Shown piece after piece: positions 44,879 to 53,170 of a stretch of DNA of 56,357 nucleotides. The position numbers and the translations under genes were made by a program. Source of the DNA: CAIUKX01 sp964580965 (lineage in GTDB: Bacteria > Bacteroidota > Bacteroidia > Flavobacteriales_D > Crocinitomicaceae). The stretch lies in contig CAZOLZ010000008.1 in the NCBI GenBank assembly GCA_964580965.1, positions 1 to 56,357 on the forward strand, read 5' to 3'. Each line of letters starts with the position of its first letter. Position 1 is the first letter of the stretch. The notes under the pieces were generated by a model that worked only from the letters and a program-made list of their open reading frames with translations, was not told the DNA's origin and searched no databases.

Positions 44879-45504
44879 TGGAAGTTAAAGTATTAGATTC
44901 AAAAGGGAAAGCAACTTCCAAAAAAGTTGCACTTTCTGACGAGATTTTTGGAATAGAACCAAATGATCATGCTATTTATTTAGATGTTAAACAACATTTA
45001 GCAAATAGAAGACAAGGTACTCATAAAGCTAAAGAAAGAGCTGAGATTGCTGGTTCAACAAAGAAAATTAAAAAACAAAAAGGTACGGGTGGTGCTCGTG
45101 CTGGTAACATTAAATCAGGAACGAGAGTTGGTGGTGGTAGAATCTTTGGACCAAGACCAAGAAATTACCATTTCAAGCTAAATATCAAGTTAAAACGTTT
45201 AGCTAGAAAGTCTGCTTTTGCATATAAGTTGAAGTCTGAAGACATTATTGTATTAGAAGATTTAGCTTTAGCAACACCGAAAACTCAAGACTTCAAAGCT
45301 TTATTAACAGGTTTAAAACTTGATAATCAAAAAGTATTGTTGATTTTGGGATCTCAGAATGATAACGTATATTTGTCTTCTCGTAATTTAGGAAAAGTTA
45401 AAGTTGTTACAGCTGATTCATTTAATACTTATGATGTATTGAATGCTAAAAAAGTTGTTTTAGCTGAAAGCTCTTTAGAAATTATTGAAAAGATTTTAAA
45501 TTAA
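44878..45504 (+). CDS. rplD: 50S ribosomal protein L4
   Basis: Large-subunit assembly protein lining the exit tunnel, 208 residues. The tunnel loop is the basic KKQKGTGGARAGNIKSG segment, followed by GGRIFGPRPRNYHFKLN. In E. coli, L4 regulates the S10 operon through a leader upstream of rpsJ. No comparable structure is obvious here. It overlaps rplC by one base. Confidence 0.97.
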   Translation: MEVKVLDSKGKATSKKVALSDEIFGIEPNDHAIYLDVKQHLANRRQGTHKAKERAEIAGSTKKIKKQKGTGGARAGNIKSGTRVGGGRIFGPRPRNYHFKLNIKLKRLARKSAFAYKLKSEDIIVLEDLALATPKTQDFKALLTGLKLDNQKVLLILGSQNDNVYLSSRNLGKVKVVTADSFNTYDVLNAKKVVLAESSLEIIEKILN

Positions 45505-45510
45505 TTTGTG

Positions 45511-45807
45511 ATGAAAGGAATTATCATAAAGCCAATTATTACAGAAAAAGCAACGATGCAATCTGAAAAGTTTAATCGTTTTACTTTTTCTGTAGATAGA
45601 AAGGCGAACAAACTAGAAATTAAAAAAGCTGTCGAAAACATCTATTCAGTAAATGTTACTGATGTAAAAACGATGATCTATGGCGGTGGGAAATCCTCTG
45701 TTAAATATACTAACAAAGGTATCGTTGAGCAATCTAATAATCCTTGGAAAAAGGCTATTGTTACTGTTGCGGATGGAGAAACGATTGATTTATTTACTAA
45801 TTTTTAA
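45511..45807 (+). CDS. rplW: 50S ribosomal protein L23
   Basis: Exit-tunnel protein and docking site for trigger factor and signal recognition particle, 98 residues. The opening KGIIIKPIITEKAT and VNVTDVKTMIYGGG are typical of the family. The ATG at 45511 is preferred to an adjacent GTG at 45508, which would only add one Met. The C-terminus is intact. Confidence 0.96.
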   Translation: MKGIIIKPIITEKATMQSEKFNRFTFSVDRKANKLEIKKAVENIYSVNVTDVKTMIYGGGKSSVKYTNKGIVEQSNNPWKKAIVTVADGETIDLFTNF

Positions 45808-45818
45808 GCATTTTTAAA

Positions 45819-46643
45819 ATGGGTCTTAAAAAATTCAAGCCTACAACTCCAGGGCAAAGACACAAGATTATTAGTGATTACAAAGAAATCACTAAATCTA
45901 CACCAGAAAAGAGTTTAGTTGTTGGAACTAAAAAATCTGGTGGACGTAACAATGATGGGCGCATGACTATGCGTTACATTGGTGGAGGTCACAAACAAAA
46001 GTACCGTATTATCGATTTTAAAAGAGATAAAGAAGGTATTCCAGCGGTTGTACATTCTATCGAATATGATCCCAATCGTACGGCTCGTATTGCTTTGTTG
46101 TATTATGCTGATGGGGAAAAACGTTACATCGTTGCTCCTGATGGTTTAAAAGCTGGTGATAATGTTTTATCAGGAAAAGACGCTGCTCCTAATGTAGGAA
46201 ATGCTCTTTACTTATCAGACATTCCATTAGGTACTGTAATCCATAATATTGAATTACAACCTGGTAAAGGTGGTGCTATAGCAAGAGGTGCAGGTACTTA
46301 TGCTCAATTAAACGCTAGAGATGGTAAATATGCTATTGTAAAATTACCTTCAGGTGAAACAAGAATGATTTTAGTTACTTGTAAAGCTACAATCGGTTCT
46401 GTTTCTAATTCTGAGCACAACTTAGTTGTTTCAGGTAAAGCAGGTCGATCTAGATGGTTAGGACGTAGACCTAGAGTTAGAGGGGTTGTTATGAATCCAG
46501 TTGATCACCCTATGGGAGGTGGTGAAGGAAGAAGTTCTGGAGGACACCCAAGATCTAGAAATGGTATGCCAGCTAAAGGTTACCGTACACGTGACAATAG
46601 AAAATATTCAGATAAGTTTATCATCGAAAGAAGAAAAAAATAA
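45819..46643 (+). CDS. rplB: 50S ribosomal protein L2
   Basis: Highly conserved large-subunit protein needed for subunit joining and peptidyl transfer, 274 residues. The conserved RNNDGRMTMRYIGGGHK, GAGTYAQL and the C-terminal RGVVMNPVDHPMGGGEG segment, with the functionally important His, are all present. It lies 11 bases after rplW. Confidence 0.98.
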   Translation: MGLKKFKPTTPGQRHKIISDYKEITKSTPEKSLVVGTKKSGGRNNDGRMTMRYIGGGHKQKYRIIDFKRDKEGIPAVVHSIEYDPNRTARIALLYYADGEKRYIVAPDGLKAGDNVLSGKDAAPNVGNALYLSDIPLGTVIHNIELQPGKGGAIARGAGTYAQLNARDGKYAIVKLPSGETRMILVTCKATIGSVSNSEHNLVVSGKAGRSRWLGRRPRVRGVVMNPVDHPMGGGEGRSSGGHPRSRNGMPAKGYRTRDNRKYSDKFIIERRKK

Positions 46644-46650
46644 TTAGTAT

Positions 46651-46929
46651 ATGAGTCGTTCGTTGAAAAAACCACCATTTGTACATTACAAGTTAATGCA
46701 AAGAGTGGATAATGCGAAAGCATCAGATAGTAAAGCAGTGATTAAAACTTGGTCAAGAGCTTCTACAATTACTCCTGACTTTGTAGGTTTAACATTTGCC
46801 GTACACAATGGATCTAAATTTATTCCAGTATTTGTTACTGAGAATATGGTTGGTCACAAGTTAGGAGAGTTTTCTCCAACACGTAACTTTAGAGGTCACG
46901 GTGGCAACAAAAAAGATAAGAAAAGATAA
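46651..46929 (+). CDS. rpsS: 30S ribosomal protein S19
   Basis: Small-subunit head protein that contacts the A-site tRNA and bridges to 23S rRNA, 92 residues. SRSLKKPPFVHYKL at the start and the HKLGEFSPTRNFRGHGG segment near the end are diagnostic. The tail is KKDKKR. Confidence 0.97.
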   Translation: MSRSLKKPPFVHYKLMQRVDNAKASDSKAVIKTWSRASTITPDFVGLTFAVHNGSKFIPVFVTENMVGHKLGEFSPTRNFRGHGGNKKDKKR

Positions 46930-46951
46930 AATTTAAATAGCAATTTTTACA

Positions 46952-47356
46952 ATGGGTGCTAGAAAAAAACTAAGAGCAGATAAAATCAAAGCAGAGAAGT
47001 CAACATTGGCTTTTGCTCGCTTAAATGATTCTCCTATTGCTCCTCGTAAGATGAGATTAGTAGCTGATTTGGTAAGAGGTGTTGAAGTTAATAAGGCTTT
47101 AAACATCCTTCAGCATAATTCTAAAGATGCTTCTAAAAGCTTAGGCAAACTTTTACGTTCTGCCATTGCCAATTGGGAGCAAAAAAATGAGGGTAAAAAT
47201 ATTGAGGAAGAAACTTTAATTGTTAAGTCTATTGAAGTTGGTGGTGGACCAATGTTAAAAAGAATACAACCAGCTCCTCAAGGTAGAGCGCATAGAATTA
47301 GAAAGAGATCAAATCATGTTACCATTGTAGTAGATGGTACAACTAAGTTATCATAA
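46952..47356 (+). CDS. rplV: 50S ribosomal protein L22
   Basis: Tunnel protein whose long hairpin reaches the macrolide region, 134 residues. RLNDSPIAPRKMRLVADLVRG is the family opening and the hairpin is near RIQPAPQGRAHRIRKRS. It has a slightly long N-terminus compared with the approximately 110 residues of E. coli L22. It lies two bases before rpsC. Confidence 0.97.
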   Translation: MGARKKLRADKIKAEKSTLAFARLNDSPIAPRKMRLVADLVRGVEVNKALNILQHNSKDASKSLGKLLRSAIANWEQKNEGKNIEEETLIVKSIEVGGGPMLKRIQPAPQGRAHRIRKRSNHVTIVVDGTTKLS

Positions 47357-47358
47357 GC

Positions 47359-48084
47359 ATGGGACAAAAAACGAATCCAATAGGAAATAGATTAGGTTTC
47401 ATCCACGGATGGGAATCAAATTGGTATGGAGGTAAGGATTACAGAGATAAAATTGTTGAAGACGATAAAATCCGTAAGTATCTTCATGCACGTCTTTCGA
47501 GAGCTAGTATAGCTAAGATTATTATCGAAAGAACTTTAAAATTAGTTACTGTAACTATTAATACTGCAAGACCGGGAGTTATCATTGGTAAAGGAGGTCA
47601 AGAAGTAGATAAGTTAAAAGAAGAGTTAAAGAAATTAACTAAAAAAGATATCCAAATCAATATTTTCGAAGTAAAACGTCCAGAACTAGACGCTAGACTA
47701 GTTGCAGATGGTATTGCTCGTCAATTAGAGGCGCGTATCTCATTCAGAAGAGCTATTAAAATGGCTATTGCCGGAACAATGAGAATGGGTGCTGAAGGTA
47801 TCAAAGTTAAAATATCAGGACGTGTTAATGGTGCTGAAATGGCACGTTCAGAGATGTACAAGGATGGACGTACTCCGTTACATACGTTTAGAGCTGACAT
47901 CGATTATGCGCTATCTGAGGCTCATACTACTTATGGTCGTTTAGGTATCAAGGTGTGGATATGTAAAGGCGAAGTATATGGGAAGCGTGATCTTTCACCA
48001 AATGTTGGTATGAATGCTTCTGCTGGAAAGCAAGGAGTAGGAGGTGGAAATAGAAAGCCTTCAGGAAAGAGAAAGAAAAAATAA
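47359..48084 (+). CDS. rpsC: 30S ribosomal protein S3
   Basis: Small-subunit protein at the mRNA entry channel with helicase activity, 241 residues. The KH domain includes PGVIIGKGGQEVDKL. The C-terminal domain has the helicase-linked basic residues in RAIKMAIAGTMRMGAEG. The tail is long and Gly/Lys-rich. Confidence 0.97.
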   Translation: MGQKTNPIGNRLGFIHGWESNWYGGKDYRDKIVEDDKIRKYLHARLSRASIAKIIIERTLKLVTVTINTARPGVIIGKGGQEVDKLKEELKKLTKKDIQINIFEVKRPELDARLVADGIARQLEARISFRRAIKMAIAGTMRMGAEGIKVKISGRVNGAEMARSEMYKDGRTPLHTFRADIDYALSEAHTTYGRLGIKVWICKGEVYGKRDLSPNVGMNASAGKQGVGGGNRKPSGKRKKK

Positions 48085-48108
48085 TTTAGGACAGTAAAAT
48101 TTTTAAAG

Positions 48109-48537
48109 ATGTTACAGCCAAAAAGAAGTAAATTTAGAAGAGTTCAAAAAGGTAGAAACAGAGGTTTAGCTCATAGAGGAAGTACTGTTGCCTTTGGTTC
48201 TTTTGGTTTAAAAACCTTAGAGCCAGCATGGATAACTTCACGTCAAATAGAAGCTTCTCGTATCGCCGTTACTAGATACATGAAGCGTGAAGGAAAAGTA
48301 TGGATTCGTATATTCCCTGACAAACCTGTAACTTCAAAGCCAGCTGAGGTTCGTATGGGTAAAGGTAAAGGTGCTCCTAGTCACTGGGTAGCAGTAGTTA
48401 GACCTGGTCGTATTATATTCGAAGCTGATGGTGTACCATATGAAATTGCAAAAGAAGCATTAAGATTAGCAGCTCAAAAGTTGCCAGTTAAATGTAAATT
48501 TGTAGTTAGAAATGATTATGTTATACCAACTAAATAA
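48109..48537 (+). CDS. rplP: 50S ribosomal protein L16
   Basis: Large-subunit protein near the A site, 142 residues. The opening is LQPKRSKFRRVQKGRNRG, and RMGKGKGAPSHWVAVVRPG is the diagnostic segment. The Arg81 region hydroxylated in E. coli lies in that stretch. No anomaly. Confidence 0.97.
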   Translation: MLQPKRSKFRRVQKGRNRGLAHRGSTVAFGSFGLKTLEPAWITSRQIEASRIAVTRYMKREGKVWIRIFPDKPVTSKPAEVRMGKGKGAPSHWVAVVRPGRIIFEADGVPYEIAKEALRLAAQKLPVKCKFVVRNDYVIPTK

Positions 48538-48547
48538 TTAATAGATT

Positions 48548-48742
48548 ATGAAACAACAAGAAATCGTAAAGCTTTCTGAAGAAGATTTGAAATTAAAAAT
48601 CGATGGTTTAGCTGATCAGTTAACAAAAATGAAGTTAACTCACAGTGTTTCTCCATTAGAGAATCCAATTCAAATTCAAGTAATCAGAAAAACAATCGCA
48701 AGATTGAATACGGAATTAACTAAACGTAAATTACAAGCTTAA
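48548..48742 (+). CDS. rpmC: 50S ribosomal protein L29
   Basis: Small two-helix protein at the tunnel exit, 64 residues. The start EIVKLSEEDLKLKIDGL and the end VIRKTIARLNTELTKRKLQ fit the family well. It lies 10 bases after rplP and 25 before rpsQ. Confidence 0.95.
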   Translation: MKQQEIVKLSEEDLKLKIDGLADQLTKMKLTHSVSPLENPIQIQVIRKTIARLNTELTKRKLQA

Positions 48743-48767
48743 GCTTGTTTTAAAATATTTTTCTTTT

Positions 48768-49025
48768 ATGGAAAAGCGTAATTTAAGAAAAGAACGTATC
48801 GGTGTTGTAACAAGTGACAAGATGGAGAAATCTATCGTTGTTTCTGTGTTAAGAAAAGTAAAACATCCGAAATATGGTAAGTTTGTCAAAAAAACTACTA
48901 AATTTGTAGCCCATGATGATAAAAATGAGTGCAAAGTAGGTGATACAGTACTTATCATGGAAACTAGACCTTTGTCTAAGACAAAGAACTGGAGACTGAA
49001 AGAAGTTATTGAACGTGCAAAATAA
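48768..49025 (+). CDS. rpsQ: 30S ribosomal protein S17
   Basis: Primary 16S rRNA-binding protein of the small subunit, 85 residues. EKRNLRKERIGVVTSDKMEKSIVV at the N-terminus (in two parts) and VGDTVLIMETRPLSKTKNWRL are standard OB-fold elements of the family. rplN follows after six bases. Confidence 0.96.
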   Translation: MEKRNLRKERIGVVTSDKMEKSIVVSVLRKVKHPKYGKFVKKTTKFVAHDDKNECKVGDTVLIMETRPLSKTKNWRLKEVIERAK

Positions 49026-49031
49026 TTTGTA

Positions 49032-49400
49032 ATGATACAACAAGAATCAAGACTAGCAGTAGCAGACAACTCTGGTGCAAAAGAAGTGTTATGTATTCGT
49101 GTTTTAGGTGGTACTAAAAGAAGATACGCTTCAGTTGGAGACAAGATTGTCGTAGCTATTAAAAGCGCAACGCCCTCTGGTGGAGTAAAAAAAGGACAAG
49201 TAGCCAAGGCGGTAATTGTAAGAACAAAGAAAGAAATTCGTCGTGCTGATGGATCTTACATTAGATTTGATGATAACGCTTGTGTTATATTAAATACTAC
49301 TGGTGAGATGAGAGGTACTCGTATTTTTGGACCTGTAGCTCGTGAGCTAAGAGAGAATAACTACATGAAAGTTGTTTCACTTGCTCCCGAAGTACTTTAA
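49032..49400 (+). CDS. rplN: 50S ribosomal protein L14
   Basis: Large-subunit protein at the subunit interface, 122 residues, and binding site of the silencing factor RsfS in other bacteria. IQQESRLAVADNSGAKEVLC and the C-terminal RIFGPVARELRENNYMKVVSLAPEV (split here) are diagnostic. Complete. Confidence 0.97.
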   Translation: MIQQESRLAVADNSGAKEVLCIRVLGGTKRRYASVGDKIVVAIKSATPSGGVKKGQVAKAVIVRTKKEIRRADGSYIRFDDNACVILNTTGEMRGTRIFGPVARELRENNYMKVVSLAPEVL

Positions 49401-49414
49401 TACATAATTAAGAT

Positions 49415-49732
49415 ATGCAACAGAAATTACATATTAAAGTTGGTGATACCGTTAAAGTATTAAGCGGTGCATCAGTTGGTAAGGAAGGTAAAATCCTAAC
49501 AATTGATCGTAGAAAAATGCGTGCAACTGTTGAAGGTGTTAACGTTATTAAGCGTCACACTAAACCAAGTGCAGCAAACCCACAAGGTGGAATTGTTGAA
49601 CGTGAAGCTGGTATTCACATTTCTAACCTTATGTTGGTTTTTAATGGGGTAGCAACTAAGGTTGGACGTCGTGTAAATGATCAAGGTAAATTAGTTCGTT
49701 TTTCTAAAAAAACAGGAGAGGAGATTAAGTAA
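49415..49732 (+). CDS. rplX: 50S ribosomal protein L24
   Basis: Initiator of large-subunit assembly, 105 residues. The KOW motif VGDTVKVLSGASVGKEGKI is at the N-terminus, with VEGVNVIKRHTKPS after it. The stop overlaps the rplE start by one base (TAATG). Confidence 0.96.
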   Translation: MQQKLHIKVGDTVKVLSGASVGKEGKILTIDRRKMRATVEGVNVIKRHTKPSAANPQGGIVEREAGIHISNLMLVFNGVATKVGRRVNDQGKLVRFSKKTGEEIK

Positions 49733-50283
49733 TGACTTATACACCAAGACTTAAGGAAAAGTATACTCAAGAAATAATTTCTGAGTTGACTGAGAAGTTT
49801 GGATACAAAACTATAATGAGAGTACCAAAACTTCAAAAAATCGTATTAAGCCAAGGAATGGGTGATGCGGTAGCTGATAAGAAACTTATTGATAGTGCAG
49901 TTCAAGATTTGACTATTATTGCTGGTCAAAAAGCTGTTCAGACATTATCTAAAAAAGATGTTTCTAACTTCAAATTGAGAAAAGGAATGCCAATTGGTAC
50001 TAAAGTAACTTTGAGAGGTGATAAAATGTACGATTTTTTAGATCGTTTTATTTCTATTGCTTTGCCTCGTACAAGAGATTTTAAAGGAATTAGTCCAAAA
50101 GGTTTTGATGGTAGAGGAAATTTTAACTTAGGGGTTAAAGAACACATCATTTTTCCAGAAATTGATATTGATAAAGTAAATAAAATTTTAGGAATGGATA
50201 TCACTTTCGTAACATCTGCGGAATCTGATGAAGAAGGTAAAGCATTATTGGATGCTTTTGGTTTTCCATTTATAAAAAAATAA
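49732..50283 (+). CDS. rplE: 50S ribosomal protein L5
   Basis: Binds 5S rRNA in the central protuberance, 183 residues. GQKAVQTLSKKDVSNFKLRKG-like and the DFKGISPKGFDGRGNFNLG segment are conserved. It is coupled to rplX by a one-base overlap and followed by rpsN after five bases. Confidence 0.97.
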   Translation: MTYTPRLKEKYTQEIISELTEKFGYKTIMRVPKLQKIVLSQGMGDAVADKKLIDSAVQDLTIIAGQKAVQTLSKKDVSNFKLRKGMPIGTKVTLRGDKMYDFLDRFISIALPRTRDFKGISPKGFDGRGNFNLGVKEHIIFPEIDIDKVNKILGMDITFVTSAESDEEGKALLDAFGFPFIKK

Positions 50284-50288
50284 TTGAG

Positions 50289-50603
50289 ATGGCTAAAGAA
50301 TCAATGAAAGCGCGTGAGCGCAAAAGAGAAAAGTTTGTTGCTAAATATGCGAATAAGAGAGCTGAGTTAACTTCTGTTCTTAAATCTACTAGTGATTCAG
50401 AAGAAGTGCAAGCAGCTAAGTGGGACGCAATGATGGCAATTCAAAAGTTACCAGCTAACAGTTCAAAAGTTAGAGTTCACAACAGATGTGGTTTAACTGG
50501 AAGACCTAGAGGTTACATGAGACAGTTTGGTATTTCAAGGGTGACTTTCAGAGAAATGGCTTTAGCAGGTAAAATCCCTGGTGTAAAAAAAGCTAGTTGG
50601 TAA
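50289..50603 (+). CDS. rpsN: 30S ribosomal protein S14, long zinc-free form
   Basis: Small-subunit head protein. It has 104 residues and no CxxC pairs, so it is the zinc-independent form. The C-terminal NRCGLTGRPRGYMRQFGISR and KASW end are standard. Compared with the roughly 89-residue form that I recall from many Flavobacteriia, it keeps the extra middle segment near 33-55 (TSDSEEVQAAKWDAMM), as in E. coli S14. Confidence 0.96.
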   Translation: MAKESMKARERKREKFVAKYANKRAELTSVLKSTSDSEEVQAAKWDAMMAIQKLPANSSKVRVHNRCGLTGRPRGYMRQFGISRVTFREMALAGKIPGVKKASW

Positions 50604-50623
50604 TTTAATATTATTAAAAAATT

Positions 50624-51022
50624 ATGTGTACAGATCCAATAGCAGATTTTTTAACTCGTATTAGAAACGCAAGTTCAGCGAGGTTAAAAATGGTAGAAAT
50701 TCCTGCTTCAAATGTAAAAAAAGAGATGACTAAGATCTTGTTTGATCAAGGTTATATCACAAATTACATGTTTGAAGAAGATGGGAAACAAGGTATTATT
50801 AAAATTGCATTAAAATATAATAATTCTACTAAAGTTCCTGCGATTACAAAATTAGAAAGAGTTTCTAAACCTGGTTTAAGAAAATACTCTGGTTCAGAAA
50901 GTTTACCAAGAGTATTAAATGGTCTAGGTATTGCAATTATTTCTACATCAAAAGGAATTATAACAAATAAAGAAGCTAAATCACACAATGTTGGTGGTGA
51001 AGTTTTATGTTATGTATATTAA
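50624..51022 (+). CDS. rpsH: 30S ribosomal protein S8
   Basis: Central-domain 16S rRNA-binding protein, 132 residues. It opens with TDPIADFLTRIRNASSA and ends with the typical GEVLCYVY. In E. coli S8 represses the spc operon by binding near rplE. A similar site here was not identified by eye. Confidence 0.97.
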   Translation: MCTDPIADFLTRIRNASSARLKMVEIPASNVKKEMTKILFDQGYITNYMFEEDGKQGIIKIALKYNNSTKVPAITKLERVSKPGLRKYSGSESLPRVLNGLGIAIISTSKGIITNKEAKSHNVGGEVLCYVY

Positions 51023-51042
51023 TGTTTAAGTAAAAAATTAAA

Positions 51043-51594
51043 ATGTCTAGGATAGGTAAATCCCCAGTAAACATCCCGAGTGGTGTAAATGTAAAGTTAG
51101 AAGGTAACAATGTTATTGTTAAAGGTTCTAAAGGTGAGTTATCACAAGTTGTTGATTCTTGTATTACTATAGCCTTAGAAGATAACGTTTTAACTTTAAA
51201 CCGCGAATCAAATAATCCTGAGCACCGTGCAAAACATGGTTTGTATAGAGCTATCATTAATAATATGATAGTAGGTGTTTCGGAAGGGTATAAAAAGGAA
51301 TTGGAAATAGTAGGTGTTGGTTACCGTGCTACAACTAAAGGTCAATTGTTAGAGTTAGCATTAGGTTTTTCTCACCCAGTTCTATTTGAAATTCCTAAAG
51401 AAGTTAAAGTTTCTGCAGAAACTCAAAAAGGTAAAGCTCCGATAGTTACTCTAGAGTCTATCGATAAACAACTTTTAGGTCAAGTAGCAGCTAAAATTCG
51501 TTCCTTCCGTAAACCTGAACCATACAAAGGTAAAGGAATCAAATTCGTTGGTGAAGAGATTAGAAGAAAGGCTGGTAAAGCTGCAGGTAAATAA
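51043..51594 (+). CDS. rplF: 50S ribosomal protein L6
   Basis: Large-subunit protein near the factor-binding site, 183 residues, with two similar domains. SRIGKSPVNIPSGVNV begins the protein, and FRKPEPYKGKGIKFVGEEIRRKAGK marks the C-terminal end (in parts). Complete. Confidence 0.97.
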   Translation: MSRIGKSPVNIPSGVNVKLEGNNVIVKGSKGELSQVVDSCITIALEDNVLTLNRESNNPEHRAKHGLYRAIINNMIVGVSEGYKKELEIVGVGYRATTKGQLLELALGFSHPVLFEIPKEVKVSAETQKGKAPIVTLESIDKQLLGQVAAKIRSFRKPEPYKGKGIKFVGEEIRRKAGKAAGK

Positions 51595-51611
51595 TAATTA
51601 ATTTAGGAATC

Positions 51612-51965
51612 ATGGCATTTAGCAAATTAAACAGAAGAGCGAAAATAAAAAGAAGAATCAGAAAGAAGGTTTTTGGTACTTCTAACACGCCAAGGTTATC
51701 AGTATTCAGAAGTAATAAGCAAATCTATGCTCAATTAATCGATGATTTAACTGGTACTACATTGGCATCTGCATCATCTTACAAAAATAGTGAAGTTGGT
51801 AAAGTAACAAAAATAGAACAGGCTGGAATTGTTGGAAAACAGTTAGCAGAAAATGCTACAAAAGCTGGTATTAGTTCTGTAATATTTGACAGAAATGGTT
51901 ACTTATACCATGGAAGAGTAAAATCATTAGCAAACTCAGCTAGAGAAGCTGGACTTAAATTTTAA
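51612..51965 (+). CDS. rplR: 50S ribosomal protein L18
   Basis: 5S rRNA-binding protein, 117 residues. The basic N-terminus RRAKIKRRIRKKVFGT, the strand RLSVFRSNKQIYAQLIDD and the end VKSLANSAREAGLKF are typical. rpsE starts three bases after the stop. Confidence 0.97.
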   Translation: MAFSKLNRRAKIKRRIRKKVFGTSNTPRLSVFRSNKQIYAQLIDDLTGTTLASASSYKNSEVGKVTKIEQAGIVGKQLAENATKAGISSVIFDRNGYLYHGRVKSLANSAREAGLKF

Positions 51966-51968
51966 AAA

Positions 51969-52484
51969 ATGGCACAAGTATTAAATAAAGTAAAGCCTTC
52001 AGATATTGAATTAAAAGATAAATTAGTTGCTGTTAATCGTGTTACTAAAGTAACAAAAGGTGGACGTAACTTTACTTTCTCTGCAATTATCGTTGTTGGT
52101 GACGAAAATGGAATAGTTGGTCATGGTTTAGGTAAAGCTAAAGAGATTACAGAAGCTATTACAAAAGGTATCGAAGATGCAAAAAAGAACTTAATTAAAG
52201 TTCCAATTTTAAAAGGTACTGTTCCACATACTCAAAAAGGTAGATATAGTGGAGCTGAAGTTTTACTAAAACCAGCTGCTGAAGGTACAGGTGTTATTGC
52301 AGGAGGTGCAATGCGTGCTGTATTAGAAAGTGTAGGGGTTCATAATGTATTAGCAAAATCTCAAGGTTCATCTAACCCTCACAACGTTGTTAAAGCAACT
52401 ATTGATGCTTTATCACATATGAGAGATGCTGTAACTGTTGCAAGACAGAGAGGAATTACGGTTGATAAAGTTTTTAATGGATAA
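51969..52484 (+). CDS. rpsE: 30S ribosomal protein S5
   Basis: Small-subunit protein with roles in accuracy and mRNA unwinding, 171 residues. The loop with RVTKVTKGGRNFTFSAIIVVGD is the double-stranded RNA-binding part, and GVHNVLAKSQGSSNPHNVVKA follows in the C-terminal half. Complete. rpmD follows after 12 bases. Confidence 0.97.
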   Translation: MAQVLNKVKPSDIELKDKLVAVNRVTKVTKGGRNFTFSAIIVVGDENGIVGHGLGKAKEITEAITKGIEDAKKNLIKVPILKGTVPHTQKGRYSGAEVLLKPAAEGTGVIAGGAMRAVLESVGVHNVLAKSQGSSNPHNVVKATIDALSHMRDAVTVARQRGITVDKVFNG

Positions 52485-52496
52485 TATTATTTAATT

Positions 52497-52673
52497 ATGG
52501 CAACTATTAAAATTAAATATAAGAAAAGCGCTATTAATCGTCCTGCTGATCAAAAAGCAACATTAGTAGCTTTGGGGTTAAGAAAATTAAATCAAGTAGT
52601 AGAAAAAGAATCTACTCCCCAAATTATTGGAATGGTTAAGAAGGTTCAACATTTAGTAGAAATTGTTGAGTAA
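52497..52673 (+). CDS. rpmD: 50S ribosomal protein L30
   Basis: Short large-subunit protein of 58 residues, translated directly from the bases. It begins MATIKIKYKKSAINRP and continues QKATLVALGLRKLNQ, the diagnostic L30 helix, then ends KVQHLVEIVE. Its place between rpsE and rplO is the conserved spc position. Confidence 0.95.
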   Translation: MATIKIKYKKSAINRPADQKATLVALGLRKLNQVVEKESTPQIIGMVKKVQHLVEIVE

Positions 52674-52696
52674 ACTGAATAAAATTTTATAATACA

Positions 52697-53143
52697 ATGA
52701 ATTTACATAATTTATCTCCAGCAAATGGTTCTACGAAAAACCGTAAAAGAATCGCTCGTGGTCAAGGATCAGGAAGAGGTGGTACTTCAACAAGAGGACA
52801 TAAAGGAGCAAAATCAAGATCTGGTTACAAAACTAAAATAGGTTTCGAAGGAGGGCAAATGCCATTACAGAGACGTGTACCTAAATTTGGTTTTAAAAAC
52901 ATCAACAGAGTTGAATATAAAGCAATCAATCTAGATATTATTCAATCTTTAATTGATAGAAAAAATATTACTGAAATTAATCCAGAAGTTTTAGTTGAGA
53001 ATGGTTTAGCTTCAAGAAACGATTTAATTAAAATTTTAGGTAGAGGTGAATTAACTGCTAAAGTTAATATTATTGCTCACAAATTTTCTAATTCTGCAAA
53101 AACAGTTATTGAAGAAAAAGGTGGGAATTGTTCAGAAATCTAA
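52697..53143 (+). CDS. rplO: 50S ribosomal protein L15
   Basis: Late-assembly large-subunit protein, 148 residues. The Gly/Arg-rich N-terminal extension (RGQGSGRGGTSTRGHKGAKS) and GFEGGQMPLQRRVPKFGF are diagnostic. It is followed by 27 bases before secY that contain a TAnnTTTG box. Confidence 0.97.
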   Translation: MNLHNLSPANGSTKNRKRIARGQGSGRGGTSTRGHKGAKSRSGYKTKIGFEGGQMPLQRRVPKFGFKNINRVEYKAINLDIIQSLIDRKNITEINPEVLVENGLASRNDLIKILGRGELTAKVNIIAHKFSNSAKTVIEEKGGNCSEI

Positions 53144-53144
53144 T

Positions 53145-53152
53145 TATCTTTG
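53145..53152 (+). promoter_or_regulatory. Possible internal promoter element before secY
   Basis: TATCTTTG matches TAnnTTTG exactly, two bases after the rplO stop and 18 before the secY ATG. No TTTG box lies at the usual distance, so the call is tentative. Confidence 0.35.
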
Positions 53153-53170
53153 CCAACATTTTAATAAATA

